Shown: piece by piece, positions 34,050 to 45,741 of the stretch
Position numbering within the stretch: the first letter of the stretch is position 1
Layout: each line of letters begins with the position of its first letter
Assembly: GCA_014904845.1 (NCBI GenBank)
Contig: MU119347.1
Coordinates: forward strand, 62,001-126,000
DNA length: 64,000 nucleotides
Reading direction: 5' to 3'
DNA from: Acephala macrosclerotiorum
Taxonomy: Eukaryota; Ascomycota; Leotiomycetes; Helotiales; Mollisiaceae
Made by a program: the position numbers and the translations under genes
The notes under the pieces: generated by a model
What the model was told of the DNA's origin: nothing
The model's input: the letters and a program-made list of their open reading frames with translations, nothing else
The model's database searches: none

Positions 34050-37000
34050 TTATCTCTGTACTTTGACATTAAGGCGATTAGTGCTAACGAGCGACTCAAG
34101 TGCCTTGTTAGCGTTAGACTTAGTCATAGCATCAGCTGGATTACTGTCTCCAGCAATCCACCGAATCTTCGAGAGTTCTTTGCGTTCATACGATTGTCTA
34201 ATAGCCATAATATCGATCATAAGACGCTTCTCCTTGGTAGTGCCGAGCTTGACTATGCACTCGTAGAGAGAGAAAAAATCGGTGCAAATAACCACGGGAA
34301 CTGGATTCAATTCGAGTCGCTTCATAATGAGATCAAGAGTAGTAGAAATCGAGATTCTTATGTCGATTTTTACTGTTATTGCGTATAGCTCAAAAACTAG
34401 AACAGCACGAGTAACTCTCTTGCACTTCGTTGAGCTTCAATAGAGTAAATTGCCCCGCAAATCGAATTGTTTATCGCTATAAGTCTTATTGCTAAAAACG
34501 ACGACATACTCGATCTGCGAACTGAGGTTCTCATTCATGGCAAAGAAGCCGTCTACAAAAACGAAAAGTTTCGTTGAATGTAAGTCCAGACAAAGGAATC
34601 GGAGCCTATGGTCGAGATTGTCTATCTGCTATTGTAGCCGCTTATTCAGCGCTGCAATTTGCTTTTTTTCGAGATGTTAGTATTGAGTTGTCGCCGACAT
34701 ATCGTACGCAGCTTCCGATTGGCAGATAGAACTGATATATGCTTCTCGAGCACGTTGCTCGAAATACGTTTGCTTGTAGGAGTCTGATTTCGGATCAATC
34801 AGACCTAAGCGCTTGCTTTGCCTTTTTTGCGAAAGCACAATCCCATTTCCGGTCTTATCCACTGCTAGCTTGCATCCGTTGAACAGCAGAGGAGTATTCG
34901 GCGTAAGGGACTCTGTAGACTTAATTAGCAGCTTGGCCTTTTGCAGCTCAGAGTTCTCTAGTTCTACAAAGGCTTGATCTCTTAGGATAAGCGTATCGTC
35001 GGTTTGCATGCCGACTATCCCGAATGGGGTATAGTTACTCTTCGTAATGAGTAGGCAGAGATCGAAGGTTGAGAGTTCCATCGAGAGCTTGTCTCTGTGG
35101 TAAGCACTATACGTCCTATACTAGTGCATTCCCGCTTTCGGGACTCCGTAGAAAAGCTTAACTACCTTGAAGACGACGTCCGATGGGAGCTTATCCGTCA
35201 TTTCCTTCGGAGGCCTGGCGAAGATAACACGTGCTAGTGAGATTATTGATTGCACGTATGCTTAGATGATGTCTCTCAAGTAAAGGCTGATTCCCTTGGA
35301 TTTGAGAGATGGAGCTAAAGCGACGATGATTCGTTGATTGACGCGCTGAATGATCGGGGATTGAGTCAGTACTGTCTTCTTGCTTTTATCGTTGAATGCT
35401 TGGATCACAAAACGAGATTTCTCGTATAGAGTTGCCGTTTCCATGCTTTTGACCTCGTCTACTAGTTTTGAGTCGAAGATCCGTTGGTTGTTAATCTCTT
35501 TCGAGTTATTAGAAATCAGTTTAAAGACTCTTTTCGCGATTAGTCTATCAATTTCCTTTCTACGAGAAACTGTGAACGGATCGCTTGAAATAGTAATGAT
35601 TCTTTTTGCGCGAAAGTCTATAGACAATTGCTTATCTTTAGTCTCTTTCTCGGTCAAGTAAGCTTCGAAAGCTTTTACATCTATGCAAGTTGTTATATAG
35701 ATGTGTTCGTCGAGACTGGGAACGTAGAAAGGGATCTCTATTGCAATTCGAGATGAGCGTGGATTCTTCTTCGGAGTATACGAAGTTTTCTCGGTCGAGC
35801 GAAGTAAATCAGGCATGTTTTCCCCTGTTCTCGGACTTTTTCTAGAAGAGTTTAATTCTGGGTCTAAATCCTTTGACAAGTTTTCTTTTAATGAATGATC
35901 TTCTGATTGCTCTCCGAGTTGCTCGAAGTCTTAGTAGAATGGTTTCACCGCAGTACTGCGGAAGCTCTTTAGTCCATTTGGTAATTGTAGTTGATATGTC
36001 TTTCTATCTACTACCAAAAGCGTGTACGGTCCTCTCCATTTTTTGCTTTCTTTTCAAACAAGCACGTCTGAATTTAGAGGTAGATCGGCCAAGTAATAGT
36101 TTCGTGGACCATTTCTTATTCGTAGAATGTCGTTGATTTGACGAGTAGCGTGACATTCTCGGACCGCGGTCATTGCACTTTCTACTGCTTTAGCTCTGGC
36201 GGCAATTGATGCTGCAAACGCGTCCCATTGTGACATTCGAGAGTAGGTACCGAAAACAAGAAGTGTGGGGATAATGCCGTTCGATCCCGTCGTATCGTTG
36301 ATTGTTTTGATCGCTATTTGAAATCGCTTTTCTTTCCGCAAATCGGAGAGTTCTCGAAGTAGTATATTATACGCACGCTTCAATAGAGCGTAGTACTTCT
36401 CTACTAGACCAATCGAGTTGTGGGCCTCTACCGGCATAGTCTTCGAGTCGATGTCTATACTTTTAGCGTTATCGCGGAATTCTTTAGAGTTGAAATTCGT
36501 TCCGAGGTCATGAATAGCAAATGCCGGTAGTTCAAAGTAAACGTCGATCCAGTACGCTCGGAAAGCGTTCTATGCCTTTTTCGCCGATATATCTACAAGG
36601 AACTTCGCGGCTTGAAATGCTGTAGCTTCGTCTACGACTTGGAGTACTGGCTTTCCGTCGATCCACAATACGTCTAAGTAGACGGAGTGATTGAAGTCAT
36701 AGTCGTCGCGCAGTGTAAACTTGAAGCGATCGAAAGATTTACTATTCATTTGATATTGCTAGTAAAATCTCGTCATCTTTTTAATTTCTTCGAAGTTCGT
36801 AGAATGTTTTCCACGCTTTAGTACTCGCGCGAATCTGGCGGCCGATAAGTGTTCGAAGCGCTTGTGCAATCGTTTGAGCTTCGTCTCAATCAAGTGACAA
36901 GTAGTGAGATCGGCTTCTGCCGTAGAAATCTCACAACTGCTATAAATCAAACTTTCGAGTGGATTAAGCAGCATTTAAGGATGTTCAAACGCTCTAATAA

Positions 37001-38687
37001 TAGGCGTACGCCGTCCATCTCAAACAAGCACGTTGTTAAGATTGTCGAATCTAACTCGCAGTCTGTCTATGTTTTGAAGGCACAGTAGGAAAGGCACGTC
37101 TGCTGGGACCACGTGAAACGTAACACGTCCAATTGGCGTATCGACGTCGATAGTTTCAAGAGATGAAGTTTCGCCGATTTCAAACTTGATTACTGTTTTT
37201 CTAGCTTTAGATCCGTCCAATTTGACGTTCCGAATCCGTTAAAGAGTCAGGTACTGGCTTTCGCCGGCAGTCGATCGTTGGGCGGCGCCAGTATCGACTA
37301 TAATGCCCATGAAAACGTCTGATGCGTAGCGGCTCGTCAAGTACGCTTCTGTATTAGTGGACATCGGAGGCGGTCTCGACTGCATTGCGGCACTCGATAT
37401 CGTATAGTAAATTGATTGGCGATCGAGTAATTCGATGATTCTAAGTCTATCAATCGTGCCGTGGGATATCATGAAGTAATTGGTCGATCGCGTGACATCG
37501 TTTTCGTGTAAATCTCTTTTTCTGACAAGTTCAACGACGAATTGTTCGTATTCCTCAGCGATATCGAGGTCTAGTCTTTCGAATTTAGTCACGAACTGAG
37601 TCATTTTGTTTTTATCGAACGGTCTCGATTTCTTAAAGCCGTCGTACGCTTTTTTTCTCTTTTCTAGCGTATAGCGAGTACTCCAACAATCCGAGTTCTT
37701 ACAAACGAAACACTTCTTCTCGTTTTGATATGTTGTCGATCTCTTGTGATTAGTCCGATCGCTATACCGAGTGCTTTTACTGTGATATTTGCGGTCTGCG
37801 AAGTATGATTCGATCATGTCTCGATAGACTTCTCTTTTTCCGACTATAAAAGTCCTAAAGACTGTTTCCATTTTCGCCTAAAGTGAAATCGCGTTGCGAA
37901 CGTCTTCGCATGCCGCTTAGAAGTTCGATGAGAGTCGAAGGAGCACCTGATGGCACTCTGGTACGCTCCGGCAAGCGTAGTAGAGCTTGTCTCGTATAGT
38001 AGTCTCTGTTCGCATGTCCGAGCGTAGATCAAACTGTTTCTGGATCAGTTCTTGGCGCAGTATCTCGAAGCATTCGAAAGTCGTCTTGTCTGAGTTTTGC
38101 GCTCGAACTGACGCGAGTGTAATCGTGTTTTATCAATTGAGTATTCTGTTCCGGCGTTCTTCGGTCTCGAAGTTCGACTTTACAATCTCAATCATTCTAT
38201 CGAAAAATAAACCTTTCTCAGCGAGCTTCTAGTAATAGAACTCGTTAGCCTCGTCGGCAAGCATAATCGAGAACGCGTCACGATAGTTCTCAAGTCTAAC
38301 GCTTGCTTTCGAATATAAGTCTTCGAATACTCGTATAGACATATTCAATAAGTCTTTTTCTCCGTGGTATTTGAGCTTGTCGTCGTAGATCTTCATAAGA
38401 GTAATTAATTCTCTACCGAAATTGAGTACTGTTTGATTCTCGCGACCGAAGTTGTATATTGATCGATTAGAATCCTCTGACAGTTTTTCAGCTTCTAGTA
38501 ATAGTGAAAACGACGAGTTTCGTTTCGAGTCCTCGTTCTTTAGCGGCAAATCTAGTAACAATGTCTTATTGCGCTCTTGGAGTTGTTTTTGGAGTATCGT
38601 ACGTTCGAGTAGCGTCGTCTGCTCTATAAAAGGTCTTATGGCAAGTTTTAATGATTGAGAAAAGGAGTTCGAAGGTGCCAATGCCAT
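34050..38687 (-). pseudogene. Copia gag-pol remnant
   Basis: Open segments on the minus strand at 38229-38687 (gag), 37239-37871 (knuckle and protease), 37020-37220, 36759-36974 (pre-integrase), 36054-36437 (integrase), 35262-35879 and 34677-35081 (reverse transcriptase) and 34050-34325 (RNase H) together follow the Copia polyprotein. They are separated by stop codons and frame changes, so the polyprotein is dead. Confidence 0.85.
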
Positions 38688-39228
38688 CTCTTTAATCTTC
38701 TCGATAGAAATAGCGGAAAACGCTAGCTTTCGAGCTTGCTCTGCCTTTGGATCGACTGTATTTCTCTATGAGTTGAAGTTTCTTGCCAAGCTCATTTCCA
38801 CAATCTCTTCATGCGGCTACTTTGATTGTCTTTTCTCATTTGCGATGTCTGCCAATACTCTTGAGACTTTGGTAAATCGTCTTTTCGATACTTATACTCC
38901 GTTTATTCGCAACGCCTCACGTAGCTTTCTTCTCGTGTCTTCGTCTATTTTCTTCTCAAACATTTCCTTTGTCCATTCTGGAAATGCTTCTCCATATTCT
39001 ATCTATAATCCATAGTTTCGATCACTCCTCGCCTTGAAACTCTGTATCCATTTTAATGTGTATTATATCGAATCGAGAGATAGAAAGAGTAGTAAAGAAG
39101 CTTCTCTTTGATCAGAGCCGTGCTCTGAGAGTGTGTAGTCGTGCTCTCGAAGAGCATTTTATCGAGTCGTATCGTGCTCGATAGACATATTGATTCGACG
39201 AGTTTTCGTATCGAACTCGTAAGAATTG

Positions 39229-39250
39229 TTTTTTTTTTTTTTTTTTTTTT
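39229..39250. repeat. Poly-T tract, about 22 bp
   Basis: Uninterrupted T run inside the 5' untranslated part of the Copia element, between the 5' LTR and gag. Length in the assembly is likely imprecise. Confidence 0.8.
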
Positions 39251-39545
39251 TGGTATTGTTTAAAAAGTTACAATAAAGTACTCGTTATTAATACGCGATG
39301 GAGCGTAGAGTAGAGAATCAACCAGTTTCAGGCCGAGGAAAACAAAGCGAGCGTGGAATCGCAATATCCTTTGGAGATCTAGTAGTCTTCTTTAGCACAA
39401 GCAAAAGCTACTCTCTCTCACGTTCAATTGAACCAGTAGATTGCGTACAATCTGGGCTTTCTTGTTCGATCGATTTTATTCAATTGCTGCCTCTTCGTAA
39501 ATAATCTTGCTGCTCTGTAATCGAACGAGTTCAACCACTGATCAG

Positions 39546-39774
39546 TGTTGAAACGTCCGAAGACAAATCACGAAACACTAAAATCTTAGTCTAGTGTCAA
39601 TAATTCAATTCTGTCTGCCTCTTCTCAGAAGGGGCATCTCTCTATCTATATAATTAAACAGAGTGGACGTAAGATTAAAGAGTGGACGCTAGGGCAACTG
39701 TTGCCAAAGGCAATAGAGATCATAGCTAAAATCATCTAGCCGATCGCCTAAGCGATCACATGATTGAACCGACA
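39546..39774 (-). repeat. Copia 5' LTR
   Basis: 229 bp, identical boundaries to the copy at 33444. It is the 5' LTR because the coding order runs leftward from it. Confidence 0.93.
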
Positions 39775-40495
39775 GTTTGCATATTTTCGTTTGATATATA
39801 GTAGAAAATTTAAAAGTATTAAAGCGATTTAAGTTTTTCAAAGAAAGAAAAAGCAAAAAATTATAAAGTAAATATAAATGTAGATATCGCAAAAAACGTA
39901 AATAAAACTTTCGAGAATTTAAAAATATTAAAACTAGTAAAAGTATTAAAAGAAATAATAATTGATCGAGTAATATATTGAATAATCGTTTGCTAAAAAA
40001 AGAAAAACTTTTAGCGTTTGATAAGCGATATAGTGATATCGTTAAATAATAAAATTGATAATCTGATAAAAAATATCTTAGTATTGAGCACTTTATTTAC
40101 AGTATATACAATTTTTTAAACTGTCGAAAATTTTACATATTTTAAATATTAATAACTCGATCAAACAATATTATTAAATAGTAATTTCAATTTTATTTGA
40201 AAGTTTTTAATTCAACGATTTATTGCATGCAATTTTTATTAGCAAAAATTGTAATTATATAAAAATATTAATTATTAAAATCAAAATCGTATTTTATTAC
40301 TTTAAACGCAAATATCCCGAGAATTTAGCGATTAATTTTTTATATATTGCCCAGTATATTGCAATACAATAAATCCGTATTATTATTAGACAATATGAAA
40401 AGATCTTATATTGTATTAGTATAATATCAAATTCTTTATATTGTATTGTACTACGGGCCGTAGTACAGTATATTGCTATATTGTTGTCAACACTG

Positions 40496-40503
40496 CGCAT
40501 AGA
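40496..40503. repeat. Target-site duplication of hAT element, right copy
   Basis: CGCATAGA, identical to 31296-31303. Confidence 0.9.
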
Positions 40504-41347
40504 ACCCTCAACAAGAGCGATTATTGGCTGCATTTCGTACCCCCATGTCGTTATTGCCCATCGTGGCACGAGCTTGCACTCAGAATTGAGGCGCATTCGG
40601 CGATCTGTTGGATGGCGTCCGTCGCGACTGCTTCGCAAGTCGCACAAAACGGCTTGATTGAGGCTGTCTCATGAAGTTTCGATTTACCCAAACATTATCA
40701 CTTGGGGCTCACAGCTCCAACATCTCAGCCTTTGCACCGCCTTATGGGGGCGAAGATTTCGATATCATTCTCCCTCGGTGATGATGGTTTTTCGAACTAT
40801 GACTACCTGCGATTGGAACTCAACATTGCATGTTGGAAACAATTTCTACAAAATTTGGGGTTAAAATGTGCTGCCTTTAAACGCGTCTGGTCTTCTCCAG
40901 TTCTGTATCGCCTTATTGATGGTTGCAGACTCATCCATGCCTTCCTACTACAAATGCTTGTACACGACTTCTATTGTATATAACCACTCGTCTCCAAACG
41001 GCAGAGAAATCAACAGCAAAGGCAGAGGTGCTGATGAACAATCTGTCCTCACATATATCGCCTCGATTGTTGGTGCTTCATCCTGTCCTTGGTACAATTT
41101 CTTCGGCATTGGGAGTCTGAAAGTCGGAGTTACACTTTTGACATCGACAGCGAGACTCTACATCGATGGTCCCAACCCAACCGCTGCCCAAGCTACAGAT
41201 GCGGTATCTGCTTCAACATCGTCAGAAACGCCTACAAGGACGAGAGATGGTGGTAAATTAAAATCACGATCACCCCCGCACCAACTGCCACCCTCGTCAG
41301 CCAGCGGAGACAAATATACCACCTTCCATTATTACTTCTAGGCTTAG

Positions 41348-41698
41348 TTTTAATAACGGTATCGCCAGTATCGATAAGAATCGATGCTAAATTCCTAAGG
41401 AATCAATTTTATCGATACTAGTATCGATTCTTAGTTTAATATCCGAGTTTTTAATAAGGGACTTTTAAATCTCTGCAGAAAGGACAGAGATTAGTCTAGT
41501 ACTGGTTAATATATTCTATTGAACTACTTTATTTGTTATCTCCTTAGTCCACACCTCACAATAAAAGGGTTTATATAAAAGTTCATACGAAAAAAAAAAA
41601 AAATTTGATGCCGGTATCGATAAGATCGATTACCCGCGATACCTAATTAACACTAGTAAAAATCGATTCTGTATCGATATCTTAGGTATTAAAGTTAA
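41348..41698. mobile_element. Putative MITE with TATCGATA-rich ends
   Basis: 351 bp flanked by GCTTAG on both sides (41342-41347 and 41699-41704), a possible 6-bp target duplication. Both ends carry TTTAATA and, further in, TATCGATA followed by GAATCGAT in inverted orientation, with different spacer lengths. A second ATCGAT pair occurs inside each end. It contains no frame. The inverted repeats are imperfect, so this is a moderate call. Confidence 0.5.
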
Positions 41699-42317
41699 GC
41701 TTAGTCACTTTATGCGGAACTATCAATTTAGCGATACAAAAAGAACCCCCGAAGTAAGTCTTGGTTTTTGTCACGCTACAGCCGGTATCAGGACCAGCCG
41801 TCAAGCCTTCCATCGCGACAAATTTCACTGCTGCTGGTATAGGAGGAGTCATCCTCTCGATCTTACGACAGTCTACAGCCAGCGTTGAGATTCCATAGGG
41901 AGCCGTGGCCGCTTCCTTGGTTCCGACAGAATATATCACTATCTCAGGCTCAACATTCGCTGTTTCCGAGCAGCGAAGTCCAGCTGGCTCATCTGCCGGA
42001 AACGCCGTTGTTATCGCAGGGCAGACACTCACTCCAGGTGGAAACATCGTCGTTGCCGGTCAGACCATCAGTCTAGCGCCAGGAGGTCAAGGAGTTGTGA
42101 TTGGAAGTTTAACGGAAAGCGTTCATGGCAACGGCGGTCTCTGTTGACTCTTTTGGTGGAGCCTTGATAGAATCGAGCGCGAGCGAGAGCACTGAGAGGC
42201 AGGTGGTGACGACGATTGGAAGTGATAGGAAGACGAGTGTTTTGACTGTTGCTGGAGGGCAGACATCTGGTGCGGCAGTGAAGCCTACGCAGTTCACGGA
42301 CACTGGGGCGGGCCTTA

Positions 42318-42578
42318 CGAGCTGGGCTTCACGGGTCTGTGCGCTCAGGGTATTTTCGAAGAAAATAGAGAATAAAATCTCGAATTATAGACGATTAAAA
42401 GATCGAAAACGCAATTCAACTAAAATGAAGCTCAAAGCTGAGATCTGAGGCAAATTGTAAAAGTGGTGCTTGTAAAGTTCTAAAATGATGGTCGTGACTT
42501 TTGAAGTTTAAGGCAAAAACGTGGCTCGCTAAAGGCGAAAATATGCACTGTGGCGCACAGACCCGTGAGCCCAGCTCG
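42318..42578. mobile_element. MITE with 27-bp terminal inverted repeats, TTA duplication
   Basis: The left end starts CGAGCTGGGCTTCACGGG and runs to 42344; the right end (42553-42578) is its reverse complement except for one missing T. TTA flanks both ends (42315-42317 and 42579-42581), the target size of PIF/Harbinger (TWA), or TA for Tc1/mariner if the outer T is chance. At 261 bp with no frame it is non-autonomous. Removing element plus one TTA restores a continuous host reading frame, which confirms the boundaries. Confidence 0.88.
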
Positions 42579-42697
42579 TTACTGCAAGTTTTCCGTACTG
42601 CATTTTTGCGTTGTCCGTGTTATGCATCGCCGTGGGGCAGGTATTGTTCGTTTTGTACGGCGCCGCTTTTCCGTTTGATCAGAAAGCATGTAAATAG

Positions 42698-45003
42698 TCT
42701 TGTTTTAGCAGCAAGATTATTGATGTTTCAATTTGCTTCATTTTTTCATGAAATGTGCGGGGCGCAGGTCTGCCAGCTTAGCGAGAGGATTTTCATGAAG
42801 TGCGGGGTAGAACATTACCCCGCTACTGACAATCAAACATCGTGATAAGACCACCGTACATTTCAACTCAATCCTCATGTCGTACCTATCAATCTAAATC
42901 TTGAGCAGAGTTGCGCATGAGCTGATGGTCCTAAGCCTCGACTTTCAATTTGATCGCCAGCCAACGGGCACTATCAAGCCCCACGTTGCGTCCTTGAGGG
43001 ATACGTCGTTACCCCAATTCTCAAAGTTTGACAGCAACTTCATCAATACAGTGACCTAGAATTTTTCTTCTATATACTGAATGCATATTGCGCCTCCTCA
43101 ATCTTCTATCGATCTGCCTTCTGGAACGTGTCACAAGCAGATCTTTTCCCTAGACCGTGTCCGGCTGATCGCCAGACTACTGAGCTTTAGATTGACAATT
43201 ATGTCATGGACATGCCGTTTCATCCATATCTTTGAGAGAGAATATGGAGATGATTAAAGCATAAGTGGGTGGTCCAGAAAGACACTATGGGGCATTCAGG
43301 TTAAGAGAGCGGCATAGCACAAGTATTATGCCGGCCGAAGAAGGATCTCCTGCAACTTTAAACATTCTCGCAGGTACAGAAGCACTCCGCGACATGAAAA
43401 ACAAAAGAAGGGCCTTGATCAGTATGTTGCTCACAATCTGGAGATGAGTGGTTTCCTCATTGAGTAGAAGATGCAGAACTTCAAACGGTGGCAAGCCGAG
43501 CTTCCATCAAAGTTCACTTGGCAGAAGAAAGTGAGAAAGTGCCCAATCTACCGGTTATGCTTCCCATATTCAAACTCTCACATAGGCTAGTGATAGTTTC
43601 CTCGCGCGTTCTATTTCAACATATGAAAGATCCATCTTCCTGTATGGAATCCAGCTATATCACAGGAAATATCAACCAACTTCTTGGTGTCACCAGCATC
43701 GAAATCGTGTTTTTCCTTCCCGATGCTGCTAGCTTGCTGCTCATTGGCAGAGCAGTAGGTGCCACGCTACCTCCGCCCTCGGACCCCTCGATTGATGTTT
43801 TCAGTGGGGATCTTGAAACTCTCAATTCAACAGGGTCATTCAACAGCAGTGGGATTGAAGCCGCTTCTCCTTTTGGGTTTCGATGGTGTAGGTCCCTCTC
43901 CATCTGCTTCCGTACTGCTTTATAATCGCTGACTATCAAGATCATGGAAACACATGTGACTGGGGGGAGCCAAATAAAGGGCAGATGTAAGATTACACTT
44001 CCGCTCCTTCTAAATAATGGCACGTTCTAACAATCGAAAATTTGATGGGCTATTTGCCGACCCACTGAAAGGGTGCAATCACTACCAAAGCAAACCAAAC
44101 AGCGACAAATACACTTCAGTAGAGTTTGACCGCTCTGTCTAAGATAGACGTCTTTCATCCTGTTCTCTAGGATATGACTGATATTTTGTGTAGCGATATG
44201 TGTTTGGTGCAATCCAGGCTGCAATTCTGGTGGTGGGAGCTATAAGGAGCCTGAGAATAATGCTAAACAGACGTGTATGAATCAATTACCTCAGCCTTGT
44301 GATCAAGAAATTGGTTCTTGTAAGTTCTGCTGCCTCAAGTATAGACTTGAGACTGACAACTTATAGTGTGGTCTATGGGCCGTGAGGCTCTGTGGAGGAG
44401 TTGAGGTGGAAGGAGCAATTCTGGGGAAGGAATATGGAAATGAAACTCGAGTTGGATGCGAGTATGATGATCACGAACCTTGATGTATGATGACATACAA
44501 AAGGGTCATGTTTACTGCTACCTATTCGTCCTTCCCTCGATGCCTCGAATTTTGAATGATCTATATCGCAAGAGCTCACGATAGGGAGGTTGTATGAGTG
44601 CGAGAACAGCAGAAACGCCAAAGATTTACATTAAGAATTTCAATGCGGAATACCAAAGGATCAAAGTGGGTCAGCTTTCACCATAAATGATGCCCGTCTC
44701 CCTAAAGCCCTCCATCAACCCCTCACAAAAGGTAGATGCCTTGAAGCCACAACCGACATCGACGAGGCTTAGAAAGTACAAATCCATCATAAATAGTAGC
44801 AGTCATGGCTAGTCTCCTCGTTCTCGTCCTCATCGTCGTCCTTGCGTTCGGGGCCTGGACCCGAATGGTCAGAATGACAGTATTTATGCTCGCCAATGCG
44901 TTATCGAAGTGACCTCCATGCAATATGGAATCATCGTATACCGCTTGTCTATATACTATGAGCTATTATAGTCGTAGTCAATAGGTCTGGAATGGGTTCA
45001 ATC
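42698..45003. other. Long stretch without a supported gene
   Basis: A minus frame at 43655-44023 has a hydrophobic segment (LPFIWLPPVTCVSMILIVS) followed by a charged stretch and might be a gene fragment. Another at 43285-43494 is similarly isolated. Neither can be connected or named. No repeat or RNA gene seen. Confidence 0.35.
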
Positions 45004-45417
45004 TCACAGATTTGGTAGACTTGAGCTTCCTTCTTCCCCTTCCTGACACTCCTCTAGCCATAAAGTTAGACAGGATTTCCTAATGTGGCCGCAAATTTCT
45101 TCGGGATGCATTCGAATCTCCCTTTCATGGTGGTCTTTGATATGATCCTCCCAGACTTCATAAAGTGACCCATTGGTTGTTGTAATGATGCTATATGGAA
45201 AATTGTTCAGAGGCTCAAGAGAGCTAGTGGATTGCTGACGACGCAAATGTTTGGTGTTGCTGTAGCAAGCTTTGATTAGGTTTGAGGCTGAGGAGATGGA
45301 AGTACCTGCTACTTGAATGGCAAGGAACGTGCTGTCTATTTGGGGAGGACTGGATATGCTATTAGTGGGCCAAGATGGTGTGGCCTTCAGATTGCGACAG
45401 TGTGAAGGTTGTCCCAA
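45004..45417 (-). pseudogene. Degenerate F-box paralogue fragment (tentative)
   Basis: A 137-codon minus frame contains GSLYEVWEDHIKDHHEREIRMHPEE. This resembles the post-F-box strip of the cluster (LYEVWKKHHQESTIRMHMDEF in the copy at 60.7 kb). The region before it no longer shows the LPxEL...LGATC core. It lies just left of the first clear F-box gene and on the same strand. The call rests on this one strip and is tentative. Confidence 0.4.
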
Positions 45418-45741
45418 TTCTTGCGACTAAGTTAGGCTCTCAGATCATAGAAGTGACGACCGTATATGGGGGAGTCCATGGTTCGTAGAATGGAAGCATC
45501 CGGTTCAAGCAATCAGAACGATAAATCTATGAAGCAGAGAGTTGTTTATTTATTTCTAGTCTCAGCTAGCTTCCAGCGCCGCGTATACTAGCCCTAACGC
45601 ATTTGTTTTTGCCCAGTTGGCCAGAGGGGATATAAAGCGTGTTCCATCGAAGTTTGGCCATTGCCCGCAATGCCGTAGACTCATCCTTTTGATGCGATGA
45701 ACTCAAACCCTCTTGCCAACCAAACGTGGAAGCATCCCCCT

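Larger units (their letters stand above)
33444..39774 (-). mobile_element. Ty1/copia LTR retrotransposon, degenerate, inserted in the hAT element
   Basis: Bounded by the 5-bp duplication GTTTG (33439-33443 and 39775-39779) and by two 229-bp LTRs starting TGTTG and ending CGACA. Coding runs on the minus strand with stops and frame changes. gag is around 37.9-38.7 kb. A CCHC-like knuckle CFVCKNSDCWSTRY is at about 37.7 kb, and the protease motif GIIVDTGAAQRST at about 37.3 kb. A GAG-pre-integrase zinc site (LHKRFEHLSAARFARVL) lies at 36.8-36.97 kb and the integrase at 36.05-36.6 kb. Reverse transcriptase spans 34.7-35.9 kb and RNase H is at 34.05-34.33 kb, ending in IRWIAGDSNPADAMTK. This order (integrase before reverse transcriptase) defines Copia. 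No frame is long enough to be functional. Confidence 0.9.
31304..40495. mobile_element. Degenerate hAT DNA transposon with a nested Copia element
   Basis: The ends form inverted repeats: left CAGTGTTTACAACAATAT (31304-31321), right end read in reverse CAGTGTTGACAACAATAT, one mismatch in 18. They are bounded by the 8-bp duplication CGCATAGA. Subterminal zones carry many CAATAT/ATATTG motifs (31316-31450 and 40340-40490), like transposase-binding repeats. After removing the Copia insertion about 2.86 kb remains, a normal length for a fungal hAT. Its interior (31.5-33.4 and 39.8-40.3 kb) is extremely A+T-rich with no usable reading frame. The remaining C residues lie mostly in CG, with CA rare, as expected after RIP-like mutation. 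Element identity is inferred from ends and duplication, not from a transposase. Confidence 0.85.
40868..42697 (+). pseudogene. Secreted cell-wall/adhesin-like protein, interrupted by two elements
   Basis: The clearest part (about 41900-42110) reads EYITISGSTFAVS, then NAVVIAGQTLTPGG, NIVVAGQTISLAP and GGQGVVIGS. This is the (V/I)xGxTLTPGG repeat pattern of fungal wall-associated hypothetical proteins. A frame change near 42120 leads to Ser/Thr-rich VSVDSFGGALIESSASES. At 42317 a 261-bp MITE interrupts; deleting it and one TTA joins DTGAGL to TASFPYCIFALSVLCIAVG and QVLFVLYGAAF, a hydrophobic C-terminal tail of the sort that directs GPI anchoring, ending at TAG 42697. Upstream, 40868-41340 is a Ser/Thr-rich frame of uncertain relation, cut off by another putative element at 41348. 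The 5' limit is therefore uncertain. Confidence 0.6.

Noticed and set aside
39229..39250. Poly-T tract as the end of a separate retroposon
   Set aside because: It lies inside the Copia element with no duplication around it; a simple homopolymer is sufficient.
41682..42047. Minus-strand 121-codon frame
   Set aside because: Antisense to the clearly repetitive VIAGQTLTPGG coding on the plus strand and runs into the putative MITE.
43655..44023. Minus-strand frame with one hydrophobic helix
   Set aside because: Could be a fragment, but no partner exons or family similarity; left as intergenic note.
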